From positions 620,001 through 684,000 of the forward strand of contig NZ_CP046457.1 of the NCBI RefSeq assembly GCF_009734445.1: a DNA stretch of 64,000 bases, given 5' to 3'. Below the pieces are notes generated by a model. The model did no database searches, was not told the DNA's origin, and was given only the letters and a program-made list of their open reading frames with translations. The stretch is from Candidatus Syntrophocurvum alkaliphilum (lineage in GTDB: Bacteria; Bacillota; Syntrophomonadia; Syntrophomonadales; Syntrophomonadaceae). This document shows, in pieces, positions 39,138-47,930 of the stretch. Both the position numbers and the translations under genes were made by a program. Each line of letters starts with the position of its first letter. Position 1 is the first letter of the stretch.

Positions 39138-39569
39138 TTGTCTAAACAATATGAATCTATTAGTGAACAACTATATAAGCATATAAAAGAATCTATAGAT
39201 GCTACACCATACTACAGAACTTTAGGTATGTATTTAAAAACAATTTATAGTGGTTATGCAGAAATTGCTGTACAAACAAAACAAGATCATACTAACCCTA
39301 TTGGTATGATTCATGGTGGTTTAATCATGTCTATAGCAGATGCAGCTATGGGAAACTCGATACGAAGTTTAGGAATAAAAGCAGTAACTGTTGATATGTC
39401 AACTAGCTTTTTGGATGGGGCTAAGATAAATGATGAAATAATTGCAGTTGGAAAGGTTATAAAAACAGGAAATAAACTTTATTTTTCAGAAGCATTTGTA
39501 TATGCAAATGATAAGGTGATTTCGCATAATAAGGGTACATTTTATAAATTAGGTGAAATTGACTTATAA
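39138..39569 (+). CDS. PaaI-type hotdog-fold thioesterase
   Basis: 143 residues. The hotdog motif HTNPIGMIHGGLIMSIADAAMGNSIRS is characteristic of PaaI/YbgC-like acyl-CoA thioesterases, with the catalytic Asp/His-Gly region present. Start TTG at 39138 behind AAAGAAGG. Substrate unknown. A promoter-like TATAAT is near 39096 but its -35 is poor. Confidence 0.88.
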   Translation: MSKQYESISEQLYKHIKESIDATPYYRTLGMYLKTIYSGYAEIAVQTKQDHTNPIGMIHGGLIMSIADAAMGNSIRSLGIKAVTVDMSTSFLDGAKINDEIIAVGKVIKTGNKLYFSEAFVYANDKVISHNKGTFYKLGEIDL

Positions 39570-39636
39570 AAAATTTACCACAGCAAAACAACATAACTAT
39601 AATAAATATAAAAATAAACAAAGAGGGTCTAGCGTA

Positions 39637-39918
39637 GTGAGTAAACATATTATTAATTTAGAAAAATACTATTTAATCACTTTTACATCGACTTCACATG
39701 CATTAAAAGCTGAAAAAGTTTTAAAAAAAAATGATGCAGAATTTGTTGTAATGCCAACATTAAGAGAAATATCAACTAGTTGTGGGTTATCAATAAAGAT
39801 ACCTCCAAACAACTATGATGAATATCAGGATATACTAGTAGAAAACAAAGTTTCTATTGAAGATATATATCTTATTGAAAAAATATCTAAAAAAAAGAAT
39901 AATATAATTAAACTTTGA
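39637..39918 (+). CDS. DUF3343 (Se/S carrier-like) protein
   Basis: 93 residues counted from GTG 39637, which has AGAGGG 9 bases upstream. An earlier in-frame ATG at 39553 overlaps the thioesterase and adds a low-complexity tail, so I prefer the GTG. The family pattern is YLITFTSTSHALKAEKVLKKNDAEFVVMPTLREISTSCGLSIKI, with the conserved Cys after REIS(T)S. Such proteins are annotated as putative selenium/sulfur carriers because they resemble domains next to YedF and selenium genes. The function is inferred. Confidence 0.8.
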   Translation: MSKHIINLEKYYLITFTSTSHALKAEKVLKKNDAEFVVMPTLREISTSCGLSIKIPPNNYDEYQDILVENKVSIEDIYLIEKISKKKNNIIKL

Positions 39919-40015
39919 TTTAGCTTTAAATAAAATATATAAATTAATATATCCGTTCCTTTATAATATTAGGGACGGTATTTTTGTAAAAAGAAATAAT
40001 AATTGAGGTATTTTT

Positions 40016-42073
40016 ATGGTTGATTCACATTATCAAAGCATAATAGATTATTTAGGTCCTAATGGTTTTTTAGAAAACAAATTAAAAAACTTTACATATC
40101 GTGAAGAACAATTGCAGTTAAGTGAGGAAGTCTATAAAGCCTTTTTTAATAATGAATTTTTAGCTGCAGAAGTAGGTACAGGAGTCGGGAAGACTTATGC
40201 TTACTTAATATCTGCTATATTTTGGTCAATAGAAACAGGTCAAAAAGTAATAATTTCAACCAAAACAAAAGCGTTACAGCAGCAAATAAACGATAGGGAT
40301 TTACCCTTGTTAAAGAAAGTTATGGCAGAAAGTTTTGTTTACGCTGAAGCAAAAGGAAGAGAAAACTATATTTGTTGGAACAAATATATGAGAATACTAT
40401 CAGGAAAAAAAAGCTTGAACATCGAAGAAGAAAAATTTATTACATCTATTCTTAAGTGGGCCGAAAAAACTAAAACAGGGGATAGAAAAGAGCTCTCATT
40501 AACTAGTAACGAAATGAGTAGATGGTATTTAGTTTCTGCTGATAGAAAAAGCTGTTTAAAAGAAAAATGTTTTTACCATGAAAAGTGCTTTAGATTAAAA
40601 ATGATAAAACATCTTGAAAAAGCAGATTTAATAATAGTAAATCATGCATTATTACTTTCAGATGCAATTGTTGACAATAGTATATTACCAGAATATAAAC
40701 ATTTAATCATAGATGAAGCTCATACTTTTGATAGAGAATCATTTGATAAATTATCTGTTACCCTATCCATAACAGAAACACTAGATATACTGAATAGCTT
40801 AATTAGTTCAAAGAATAGTGGCTATTTATTTTATTTAAAAAATCAGTTTCCTGCTTTTAGTAGTCAAATTACCCATCTTATCATTTCAATAGAAAGACAA
40901 CTAGAATATACAGAAGCTTTATTTAACTGTTTTAATCAAGCCTTTAATTATGAAAAGACATACAGCTATAATCATGTATTAAACAATAATGATTATGATT
41001 CGGAATGGTTTACTGAACTGATAGATGTATATTTAGAATGGCAGCATAATTTAAATTCAATAATTAATGAATTAATAAATATTAATGAACAGACAAATTT
41101 AAGTGATGGTGATAATGATCTTACTTATATGTTAAATGCTTTAATTGAGATAGGAGATAATGCCTTTATAATTCTTGAAGAAAACTTAAATAAAGAAGAT
41201 ACAATACATTGGTTAAATTTTAATAATGGCAATGTTTGTGAGTTATGTTCTTCCATAATTAACGTAGGGAATAAAATAAAAGAATATGTTTTTAAAGATT
41301 TAGATAGTTTAATAATGTTATCAGCTACATTAACTGTAAATGGAGATTTTAATTATTTTTTAAAAAAGAATGGACTATTAGAATATACTGACTGTCAACG
41401 AATAAACTTATTTCTCAAAGAATCACCATTCAATTACGATAAACAAGCTAAGATGCTATTAGTTGAGGATATACCTGATCCTAGTAGTCCTATATTTGAA
41501 TCAGAAGTAGTTTTAGCATTAGAGGAAACTATTAAGTCACTAAAAGGTAATATACTTGTTTTATTTACCTCTAGAAAACAGTTGTATGAAGTAACTTTAC
41601 AATTAAGAAAAAAATTAAAAAATGATAATGTTACTTTATTAGTTCAACATGAGGATGGTGAATTTAAGACCTTAATTGATAAATTTACTAATACTCGTTC
41701 TGTTCTTATGGGGCTTGATACATATTGGGAGGGTCTTGATTTAAAAGGTGATATTCTAAAATGCTTAATTATTGTTAAATTGCCATTTCGTTCTCCTAGC
41801 GAACCTTATAGTAGCTCATGGGAAAAATATTATATTAAAGAACAAAAAAATAGCTTTTTAAATTACATGCTTCCAGATGCAGCAATAAAATTCAAACAAG
41901 GTATTGGTAGGCTTATTCGAAGTGAAAATGATGATGGTATTGTAGTAGTACTAGATACTAGACTTATTACAAAAAATTATGGAAAGGTTATCAAAGATAA
42001 TTCTCCAATTAAATCTATTGAAAAAATAAGTAAACAGCAAATACAAGATGTAATAAACCATTGGTTTAAATAA
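40016..42073 (+). CDS. dinG: DinG-family ATP-dependent DNA helicase
   Basis: 685-residue superfamily 2 helicase of the XPD/DinG type. Walker A is in EVGTGVGKTYAYLI (about 53-66). The four-cysteine iron-sulfur region includes CLKEKCFYHEKCF (about 185-197), the DEAH box is IIDEAHTFD, and helicase motifs V-VI appear in MGLDTYWEGLDLKGD and KFKQGIGRLIRSENDDG. There is no exonuclease domain, unlike Bacillus DinG. ATG with TTGAGG. A decayed IS21 copy begins 5 bases after its stop. Confidence 0.92.
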   Translation: MVDSHYQSIIDYLGPNGFLENKLKNFTYREEQLQLSEEVYKAFFNNEFLAAEVGTGVGKTYAYLISAIFWSIETGQKVIISTKTKALQQQINDRDLPLLKKVMAESFVYAEAKGRENYICWNKYMRILSGKKSLNIEEEKFITSILKWAEKTKTGDRKELSLTSNEMSRWYLVSADRKSCLKEKCFYHEKCFRLKMIKHLEKADLIIVNHALLLSDAIVDNSILPEYKHLIIDEAHTFDRESFDKLSVTLSITETLDILNSLISSKNSGYLFYLKNQFPAFSSQITHLIISIERQLEYTEALFNCFNQAFNYEKTYSYNHVLNNNDYDSEWFTELIDVYLEWQHNLNSIINELININEQTNLSDGDNDLTYMLNALIEIGDNAFIILEENLNKEDTIHWLNFNNGNVCELCSSIINVGNKIKEYVFKDLDSLIMLSATLTVNGDFNYFLKKNGLLEYTDCQRINLFLKESPFNYDKQAKMLLVEDIPDPSSPIFESEVVLALEETIKSLKGNILVLFTSRKQLYEVTLQLRKKLKNDNVTLLVQHEDGEFKTLIDKFTNTRSVLMGLDTYWEGLDLKGDILKCLIIVKLPFRSPSEPYSSSWEKYYIKEQKNSFLNYMLPDAAIKFKQGIGRLIRSENDDGIVVVLDTRLITKNYGKVIKDNSPIKSIEKISKQQIQDVINHWFK

Positions 42074-42077
42074 ATGG

Positions 42078-42468
42078 TGCGAATGTCAATGAAATTCTTT
42101 ACCACGTGATACTGAATTTGTTTACCAGTCCGGGATCTAAATGTTAGCCTGTCAATTAGAGCAGCAACCATAGTTTCATTTTCAAATAAGGTTGTCCAGT
42201 CAGAGAACTTTAAATCTTGTGGATATGATAACACTTCTTTCTGCCCTGTCAGTTATTACCTTAAACAGAAGCTCTGACTGGTGCCGATTAAAGGTTATAT
42301 AAGAAGCTTCATCAATTATGAGTAAATCAACTTTTGCTAGCTGTCGTTCAAGCTTTAATATTCGTTTGTATTCTATAGCTTCTATGAGTTCATTAGAAAG
42401 GTTAGCAGCGGTATAAAACTTTACTATTCATACCCTGCATGCACGCTTTAATTCCCAAGGTTATTGAT
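42078..42468 (-). mobile_element. IS21-family relic (right end plus part of istB)
   Basis: Reverse complement of parts of the IS21 copy at 43.5-45.4 kb. The end sequence TGCGAATGTCAATGAA starts at 42078, then a deletion joins it to the middle of istB, running to about 42468. A one-base insertion near 42441 and internal loss leave no working gene. It abuts the dinG stop codon. Confidence 0.85.
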
Positions 42469-42605
42469 ATGAAACCGAAGAAAGTATGAATAAAGTTTGT
42501 TTTTTATGTTAATGAAAAATTTCAAAAAAAAGTAGTTAAGTTAACCGATGAAGATCTTGATTTAAAGAATTTAATACTTATTAAAAATAATAATTTATAC
42601 GTTTA

Positions 42606-43144
42606 TTACAAACTTTTTATTATGTATTTATTTATAAATGCTTTAAAAGTTTTTATATCCTCGTTAGAGTAAAAAAATCTTTTAGGAATTATAACTGCGT
42701 TTCTACGGGATACAAATAAAAAAAATACATCTTTATATTCCTGAGCAGAAACAAAATCATCCCATGTGGAAAAAGATTTTGATTTTGAATTTCTTGTATT
42801 GATTTGTTCTATGCCTTCGTTGTTTATAATACACTTAAATTCTTGTTGTATAAGTTTATCACTATAGTATTCTTTATTAATAAAACAATTTAGCATTATA
42901 AATCCCATAATATAAAAAATTACAGCACCAATTAAAGAAATAGTTAACGCTGATGATACAGAGAAACTAAAAGGTGGAATTATTGTAACGAATAAGGTGT
43001 AAAACAAGAAAACAAATAAAAATGCCCATAAAGAAGTAGTAAAAAAAGTTTTTTTCCATTATGAAAACTAAGGCTTTTAAGATTATCAATTGTTAACGTA
43101 CCCTTGCATTCAATATGTATTTCCGAATGCCTGTGGTCAGTCAT
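42606..43144 (-). pseudogene. YcxB-like membrane protein, frameshifted
   Basis: The longest intact part (42606-43007) encodes two membrane segments followed by WDDFVSAQEYKDVFFLFVSRRNAVIIPKRFF, the typical end of YcxB-like (PF14317-type) proteins. The missing N-terminus is found upstream in another frame: ATG 43144 behind AAAGGGGG begins MTDHRHSEIHIECKGTLTIDNLKSL. The two frames meet at runs of seven A and seven T near 43045-43060, so one indel has broken the gene, or the read has a homopolymer error. Confidence 0.65.
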
Positions 43145-43193
43145 TAGATGTAATCCCCCTTTATTTTTTTTTAATTTATGTTTTACAGTTTTT

Positions 43194-43394
43194 TTAATCT
43201 AAATTTGAACGTATATTTTTTATTTCTTTTAAAATTTCTCTTTTTGCCTCTAAATCTTTTTCCCAGCTTCCTTTATAATCTTTTGGTATAGACTCTGCTT
43301 TGGTTATTAATTCTTTGTTAAGTTTTTTTAATTTTAAATATGATAGAAAAATTGCACTAGCCATAACTAACACAAAGAATGCATATATCTCCAT
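43194..43394 (-). CDS. Small single-pass membrane protein
   Basis: 66 residues: one membrane helix (about 3-20) followed by a charged, coiled-coil-like tail (KLKKLNKELITKAESIPKDYKGSWEKDLEAKREILKEIKNI). No family recognised. The ribosome-binding site is poor, a GGGGAGAG lying about 35 bases upstream. It belongs to a group of tiny membrane proteins on the minus strand between 42.6 and 46.1 kb. Confidence 0.5.
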   Translation of the reverse strand: MEIYAFFVLVMASAIFLSYLKLKKLNKELITKAESIPKDYKGSWEKDLEAKREILKEIKNIRSNLD

Positions 43395-43561
43395 TGAATA
43401 TTAATCTATTATAATAATCATTTATCTCTCTCCCCTTTTAAATAATTTGTTTCAGTCTTTAATTTTTTGTAAATGATATTATAAAAGTGTACCACTTCAG
43501 CCCATTTCGATACTGAATTAGTTTACCACCTAGCATTAATCTCCTGTAGAATTATTCTAAA

Positions 43562-44569
43562 ATGTTCTACGGGGGGATGAAAGGTGTGAAAATTGAAGTG
43601 GACATGTATAAAGACATAAGACAAAGTTTTCTTGCAGGCGAATCTCAGCGTCAAATAGCTAAAAGATTAGGTATAGCAAGGCAAACAGTTAAAAAGTACT
43701 GTGAAGGTGCTGAACACCCTGATGCACGTAAGCCTTATGAAAGGAATCCAGGCGTAATCACTGAAGATATTAAACAGTTTATCCTAGATTGTTTTAACGC
43801 AGATAAAGAAGAACATCTTAAAAAGCAGAAGCATACTGCAAAGAGAATTTATGATCGATTAGTTGAAGAAAGAAACTTCACTGGTGCAGAATCTACAATT
43901 CGCAAAGCTGTAAAGAAGTTAAAGGGAGAACAAAGCGTTCCACCGCAAGCTATTATGCCCCTATCATATGAACCAGGTGAAGCAATTCAGATAGACTGGG
44001 GTGAAGCTACAGTCTATATTGATAATCAAAAAACTAAAGTTCATCTTTTTTGTGGCAGACTCAGTTATAGTTGCGATATATTTGTACAAGCTTTTAAATC
44101 TCCCAACCAAGAAGCCTTTCTTGAAGGCCAACAGCTTATGTTTGATTTCTTTAATGGCATTTCAAAACGACTCATTTTTGATAATGCCAAAGTAGCTGTA
44201 AAAGAAGGTTTTGGTCAATATGCAAAACCCCAAGATAAATATCTTTCATTTAGTGCACACTATGCATTTGAACTGGATTTTTGTAATCCCGGGAAGGGTA
44301 ATGAAAAATCCTTAGTTGAGAATCTTGTAGGATACGCACGAAGAAATTTTCTTGTTCCAGTTCCAAGAGTATCTAGTATTGATGAATTAAATCAAAAGCT
44401 TTGGGATGCTTGCTTAAAATACCGTAATAACCATAAAGTACAAAATAGAAATCATTCAGTAAAAGACATGTACCAAGAAGAATTACGCTTTTTAAGTGCA
44501 GTCCCAGTATTTAGATTTGATACAAGTAAAACAGTAGTTACTAATGTTGAAACTAGAACATTACATTGA
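43562..44569 (+). pseudogene. istA: IS21 transposase IstA, 3'-truncated
   Basis: 335 codons in frame. The N-terminal helix-turn-helix is SQRQIAKRLGIARQTVKKYCEG. The rve integrase core has the first catalytic Asp in IQIDWGEATVYID, then LIFDNAKVAV and the later Glu region LVENLVGYARRNF. Compared with the copy at 46.8-47.7 kb, about 145 bases are deleted after TNV, joining to a later part out of frame. The GTG at 43586 behind GGGGGATGAAAGG is a likelier true start than ATG 43562. Confidence 0.85.
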
Positions 44570-44659
44570 TTTACTAGACCGAAAACCACGTTCCGTATTT
44601 AATGCAAAACCAGTTAAAGAAAATGTTACAACAGCCCTGCTAAACTGGGGCAAACAGTT

Positions 44660-45183
44660 ACCAGGTGGTAATAAAGAAATTCAGAGGCAACCTTTCATGA
44701 ATTAGCTAGCTGTGATTTCGTAAGTAAAAGACAAAACGTAGTTATGATAGGTAATACCGGTCGAGCAAGACTCACTGTTCAATAGCCTTGGGAATTAAAG
44801 CGTGCATGCAGGGTATGAATGTAAAGTTTTATACCGCTGCTAACCTTTCTAATGAACTCATAGAAGCTATAGAATACAAACGAATATTAAAGCTTGAACG
44901 ACAGCTAGCAAAAGTTGATTTACTCATAATTGATGAAGCTTCTTATATAACCTTTAATCGGCATCAGTCAGAGCTTCTGTTTAAGGTAATAGCTGACAGA
45001 GCAGAGAAAAGGAGTGTTATCATATCCACAAATTTAAAGTTCTCAGACTGGACAACCTTATTTGAAAATGAAACTATGGTTGCTGCTCTAATTGACAGGC
45101 TAACATTTAGATCCCATGTACTAAATATGAATGGCAAATCATTTAGAAGCGAAAACCCTAAGGGGGTTGAAATTTCAAGATAA
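44660..45183 (+). pseudogene. istB: IS21 ATPase IstB, degenerate
   Basis: The 3' part, 44788-45183, stays open and encodes DLLIIDEASYITFNRHQSELLFKVIADRAEKRSVIISTN, the Walker B and sensor region of IstB. The upstream part with the Walker A box (GNTG..., about 44749-44785) is out of frame and carries indels and a stop. It is non-functional. The same region is present, inverted, at 42.1-42.5 kb. Confidence 0.8.
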
Positions 45184-45379
45184 ACAAGGAAAAACACATT
45201 AAAATTCCCCAACTCGATTAGTCATTCTAAATTAAGTTATACAGGGAGATGCCATTCCAGGTATTTCCCTATATTGATAGCCAAGGTGGTAAACTTTTTC
45301 AGTATCAAAACATGGTAAAGTGGTAAACTTTTTCGTTAGCGGACTGGTAAACAAATTCAATATCACGTGGTAAAGAAAT

Positions 45380-45607
45380 TCATTGACATTCGCATTTTTG
45401 CAGTTCTTTATTAATGCTTTCAATTAAGTTAATATTTTCCTCAACATATTTTTTGTGATATTCATTTTGTTGCTCAAAAACTTTATTAAAAAAATTAGCC
45501 ATATATATTGATTTATAATTTAAAAATAATAAAAAGACACAAAAAAATAAACCTAAAACAATTAAAAGATTGAGTTCAGTATTTGTAAAAATTAATATTT
45601 CCCTCAC
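45380..45607 (-). CDS. Small membrane protein, C-terminus altered by IS21 end
   Basis: 75 residues: one membrane helix (about 13-30) then a helical charged tail. The stop codon and the last residues (KCECQ) are supplied by the IS21 terminal sequence, so the native C-terminus was cut by the insertion. Start GTG 45607 lies in GGGGTGAGGG and is uncertain. It has the same design as the 66-residue protein at 43.2 kb (helix plus coiled tail). Confidence 0.45.
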   Translation of the reverse strand: MREILIFTNTELNLLIVLGLFFCVFLLFLNYKSIYMANFFNKVFEQQNEYHKKYVEENINLIESINKELQKCECQ

Positions 45608-45713
45608 CCCTATTTAAAAATTATATAACTACATATGGGAATATTGGTGTTCAGACGTTTGACTTTGAGAGAACCGACGATTTTAATGTTGTTTAATTCA
45701 TCTGTGATATCAT

Positions 45714-45866
45714 TTAATAAAGATATATTTTTTTTTCATAAGTTTTGTTTTTTAATATTGTTTGTTCTAATTCTTCAATTTGTAGTTTAATGTTTTTTTT
45801 GTGGCTATATAGAACATATAATGTCCCAATGCTTAAAAAAAAAGTCATTATAAACACTAATAGCAT
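45714..45866 (-). CDS. Tiny single-pass membrane protein (50 residues)
   Basis: ATG 45866 with AAAGGAGA 6-7 bases upstream. It encodes 50 residues: a hydrophobic helix (MLLVFIMTFFLSIGTLYVLY, about 1-20) and a charged helical tail (KKNIKLQIEELEQTI). This is again the helix plus coiled-tail layout of its neighbours. No family recognised. The good ribosome-binding site is the main support. Confidence 0.5.
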   Translation of the reverse strand: MLLVFIMTFFLSIGTLYVLYSHKKNIKLQIEELEQTILKNKTYEKKIYLY

Positions 45867-45924
45867 TAAATATTCTCCTTTGCTACTATATAAAACACTC
45901 AGTAATCGTCATTAATATTTTTAT

Positions 45925-46137
45925 TTAAAATATTATATTTAAACTCCTCTGGATTTCATAAGTAGTCAGTAAATAGTAGTAACTAAATAATAAGTTTATG
46001 GATATTAATATATAAACTGCCTCTAACTTAAATTCGCTTATAGATAGCTTCACTGAACTCCAAATAGTAATTGTTATAATTAAAATTATCCATATTATCC
46101 ATGCAATTAATATTACCTGTAATGGATCAAAGTTCAT
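45925..46137 (-). CDS. Small two-pass membrane protein
   Basis: 70 residues with two hydrophobic helices (about 7-27 and 39-58). AAAGG lies 14 bases before the ATG. No family recognised. It is the most upstream member of the minus-strand group of small membrane proteins. Confidence 0.45.
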   Translation of the reverse strand: MNFDPLQVILIAWIIWIILIITITIWSSVKLSISEFKLEAVYILISINLLFSYYYLLTTYEIQRSLNIIF

Positions 46138-46442
46138 TTCTATATTGCATACCTTTCTGTGTAATCCTGTTAATTTTGCTATTCTTTATTTTTCATTTAT
46201 ACACCACGTTTTTTCTTTTTTAATAGAGTTTCTTCTTCATTGGCATTTTTATCATCTACTGTATATTATAGTATATAATGATGAAAAATGGGAACTTAGT
46301 TTTAATTTTTGACAGTGTCAATATATTGTAGAAAAAAATTATAATGAATTTGTTAAAAAAAAGCTGAAATATGGTATATAATACTAAATAGGTCAGAGGG
46401 AGTCCTTCTTCCTGTGTTTGAACAGGATGGGAGGTGATGTAG
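46138..46442 (+). promoter_or_regulatory. Leader of the toxin-like peptide, with SD-sequestering stem
   Basis: Mostly AT-rich. Close to the peptide gene, 46403-46415 can pair with 46422-46434 (six perfect pairs next to a 6-base loop, then wobble pairs and two mismatches). The second arm overlaps GGGAGGTG, the ribosome-binding site of the 31-codon gene, so the site could be hidden. TATAAT-like sequences lie around 46375-46382. Confidence 0.45.
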
Positions 46443-46538
46443 TTGCTGGTAAATATATGTACTGTCATACTAACTTTAACAGCAGTTGCTGGTCTCATTT
46501 ACACTATTTATAAAGATAACAGAAAAGAAAATAACTAA
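46443..46538 (+). CDS. 31-residue membrane peptide, type I toxin-like
   Basis: TTG start 8 bases after a perfect GGGAGGTG. The peptide is a single hydrophobic helix (about 2-21, VNICTVILTLTAVAGLIY) followed by a charged end KDNRKENN. This matches the general design of small holin-like/type I toxins of Gram-positive bacteria, and the structured leader plus terminator support that reading. It overlaps no other credible gene. The family is not certain. Confidence 0.55.
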   Translation: MLVNICTVILTLTAVAGLIYTIYKDNRKENN

Positions 46539-46614
46539 TACATATAAATGCATTAGTTAATACAAAAAACTTTCACACTATTAATCGAACCAGGAGTTAG
46601 TTCCTGACGACCGA

Positions 46615-46655
46615 GAAAGTCATTGAGTTAGCCGCTCAATGGCTTTCGTTATTTA
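46615..46655 (+). terminator. Terminator after the toxin-like peptide
   Basis: 46615-46627 and 46635-46647 form a 13-bp stem with one G-U pair and a 7-base loop, followed by TTATTT. Between it and the peptide stop lies another near-perfect 10-bp hairpin (about 46532-46557). Confidence 0.8.
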
Positions 46656-46774
46656 TATTATAGATTTTATTCTTTTAGTTGTAAAGGGTTAATAACGGAC
46701 TGATGGGTGTTATCTATTAACTGGTGTATTTGGACACCTTTCAGCTAGTTGTAATATAGCAAACCTGTAAGTAC

Positions 46775-47659
46775 CTATTGTGTTTTCGCTGTATTTATCT
46801 TTGTTTGCATGTAAAAACAATTATTGTCACCTGGCAACTGTTTTCCCCAGTTTAGCAGAGCTGTTGTAACATTTTCTTTAACTGGTTTTGCATTAAATAC
46901 AGAACGTGGTTTTCGGTCTAGTAAATCAATGTAATGTTCTAGTTTATACTCGGTCTGTCCATATGAGTAACAGCGTATATAAGCTGCTATCTCATCATTC
47001 TGGTACAGAATTCTAATATGATTACCATAACCTTTTACGGTAATATCCTTTTTTAAATATTTGGTGGGTACTGAATAATTATTCTTTTCAAACCTAACGG
47101 TAGAATAGTCATCAACATTAGTAACTACTGTTTTACTTGTATCAAATCTAAATACTGGGACTGCACTTAAAAAGCGTAATTCTTCTTGGTACATGGTTTT
47201 TACTGAATGATCTCTGTTTTGTACTTTATGGTTATTACGGTATTTTAAGCAAGCATCCCAAAGCTTTTGATTTAATTCATCAATACTAGATACTCTTGGA
47301 ACTAGAACAAGAAAATTTCTTCGTGCGTATCCTACAAGATTCTCAACTAAGGATTTTTCATTACCTTTCCCGGGATTACAAAAATCTAGTTCAAATGCAT
47401 AGTGTGCACTAAATGAAAGATATTTATCTTGGGGTTTTGCATATTGACCAAAACCTTCTTTTACAGCTACTTTGGCATTGTCAAAAATGATTCGTTTTGG
47501 AATGCCATTAAAGAAATCAAACATAAGCTGTTGGCCTTCAAGAAAGGCTTCTCGGTTGGGAGATTTGAAAGCTTGTACAAACATATCGCAGCTATAACTG
47601 AGTCTGCCACAAAAAAGTTATACTTTAGTTTTTTGATTATCAAAATAGACTGTAGCTTC
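46775..47659 (-). pseudogene. istA: IS21 IstA fragment, both ends missing
   Basis: Near-identical to the istA copy at 43.6 kb over the integrase core (FVQAFKSPNREAFLEGQQLMFDFFNG onward). It keeps the segment deleted there (DYSTVRFEKNNYSVPTKYL... LLDRKPRSVFNAKPVKENV). It begins abruptly at 47659, inside the codons for EATVY, and a substitution gives a stop (AAAGTATAA) near 47615. Similarity to IS21 ends near 46835, with unrelated sequence to the stop at 46775. The 21 bases beyond 47659 repeat, inverted, the 21 bases beside the other copy. Confidence 0.85.
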
Positions 47660-47814
47660 TTTATAATATCATTTACAAAATGGTTAACTTAACATATTTC
47701 TTATCAAAAAAGTGCAAAGAACTTAGTTTATATTAAAAAAGGTAACGTTTTTCATTCTAGCAACATACTATACATTAAACGTAAGTTTTTTATTTGATTG
47801 AAGGGGTGATTTTT

Positions 47815-47880
47815 GTGCGAGTATATTACATCAAACTTCCCGTTTTCTTAAGAAACCTCTTGTTAAGATTTTGGAACTAA
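47815..47880 (+). CDS. spoVM: Stage V sporulation protein M (SpoVM)
   Basis: 21 codons from GTG 47815, behind AAGGGGTGA. The peptide has Y4, I6, K7, L8, P9, F11 and L12 at the same positions as B. subtilis SpoVM (which has IKLPKFL), then a hydrophobic/basic helix. SpoVM is an amphipathic peptide that recognises the curved forespore membrane and recruits SpoIVA for coat assembly. This version is 5 residues shorter and ends FWN. A perfect terminator follows 5 bases later, so it is a single-gene unit. A sigma-E-like -10 (CATACTAT) lies at 47764-47771. Confidence 0.8.
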   Translation: MRVYYIKLPVFLRNLLLRFWN

Positions 47881-47885
47881 GACTA

Positions 47886-47915
47886 AAGGAGTAGAAGCTA
47901 CTCCTTGTTTTTTTT
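47886..47915 (+). terminator. Terminator after spoVM
   Basis: AAGGAGTAG and CTACTCCTT pair perfectly (9 bp, loop AAG), followed by GTTTTTTTT. Confidence 0.95.
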
Positions 47916-47930
47916 AGGGGGCAGAGAATA

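Larger units (their letters stand above)
43486..45394 (+). mobile_element. IS21-family insertion sequence, decayed
   Basis: Contains truncated istA and broken istB in the usual order. The right end (about 45258-45394) carries repeated GTGGTAAACTTTTTC/TGGTAAACAAATTC units and finishes with the complement of TGCGAATGTCAATG. The left end keeps GATACTGAATTAGTTTACCAC but lacks the outermost bases. An internal deletion of about 150 bases removes the istA 3' part. It cannot move on its own. Confidence 0.85.

Noticed and set aside
41977-42234. 85-codon minus-strand frame over the dinG end
   Set aside because: It joins the complement of dinG to the complement of istB remnants across the IS junction, so it is an artefact of the insertion.
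46256-46498. 80-codon minus-strand frame
   Set aside because: It runs antisense over the toxin-like peptide and its leader, and its composition reflects the complement of AT-rich RNA. No start site support.
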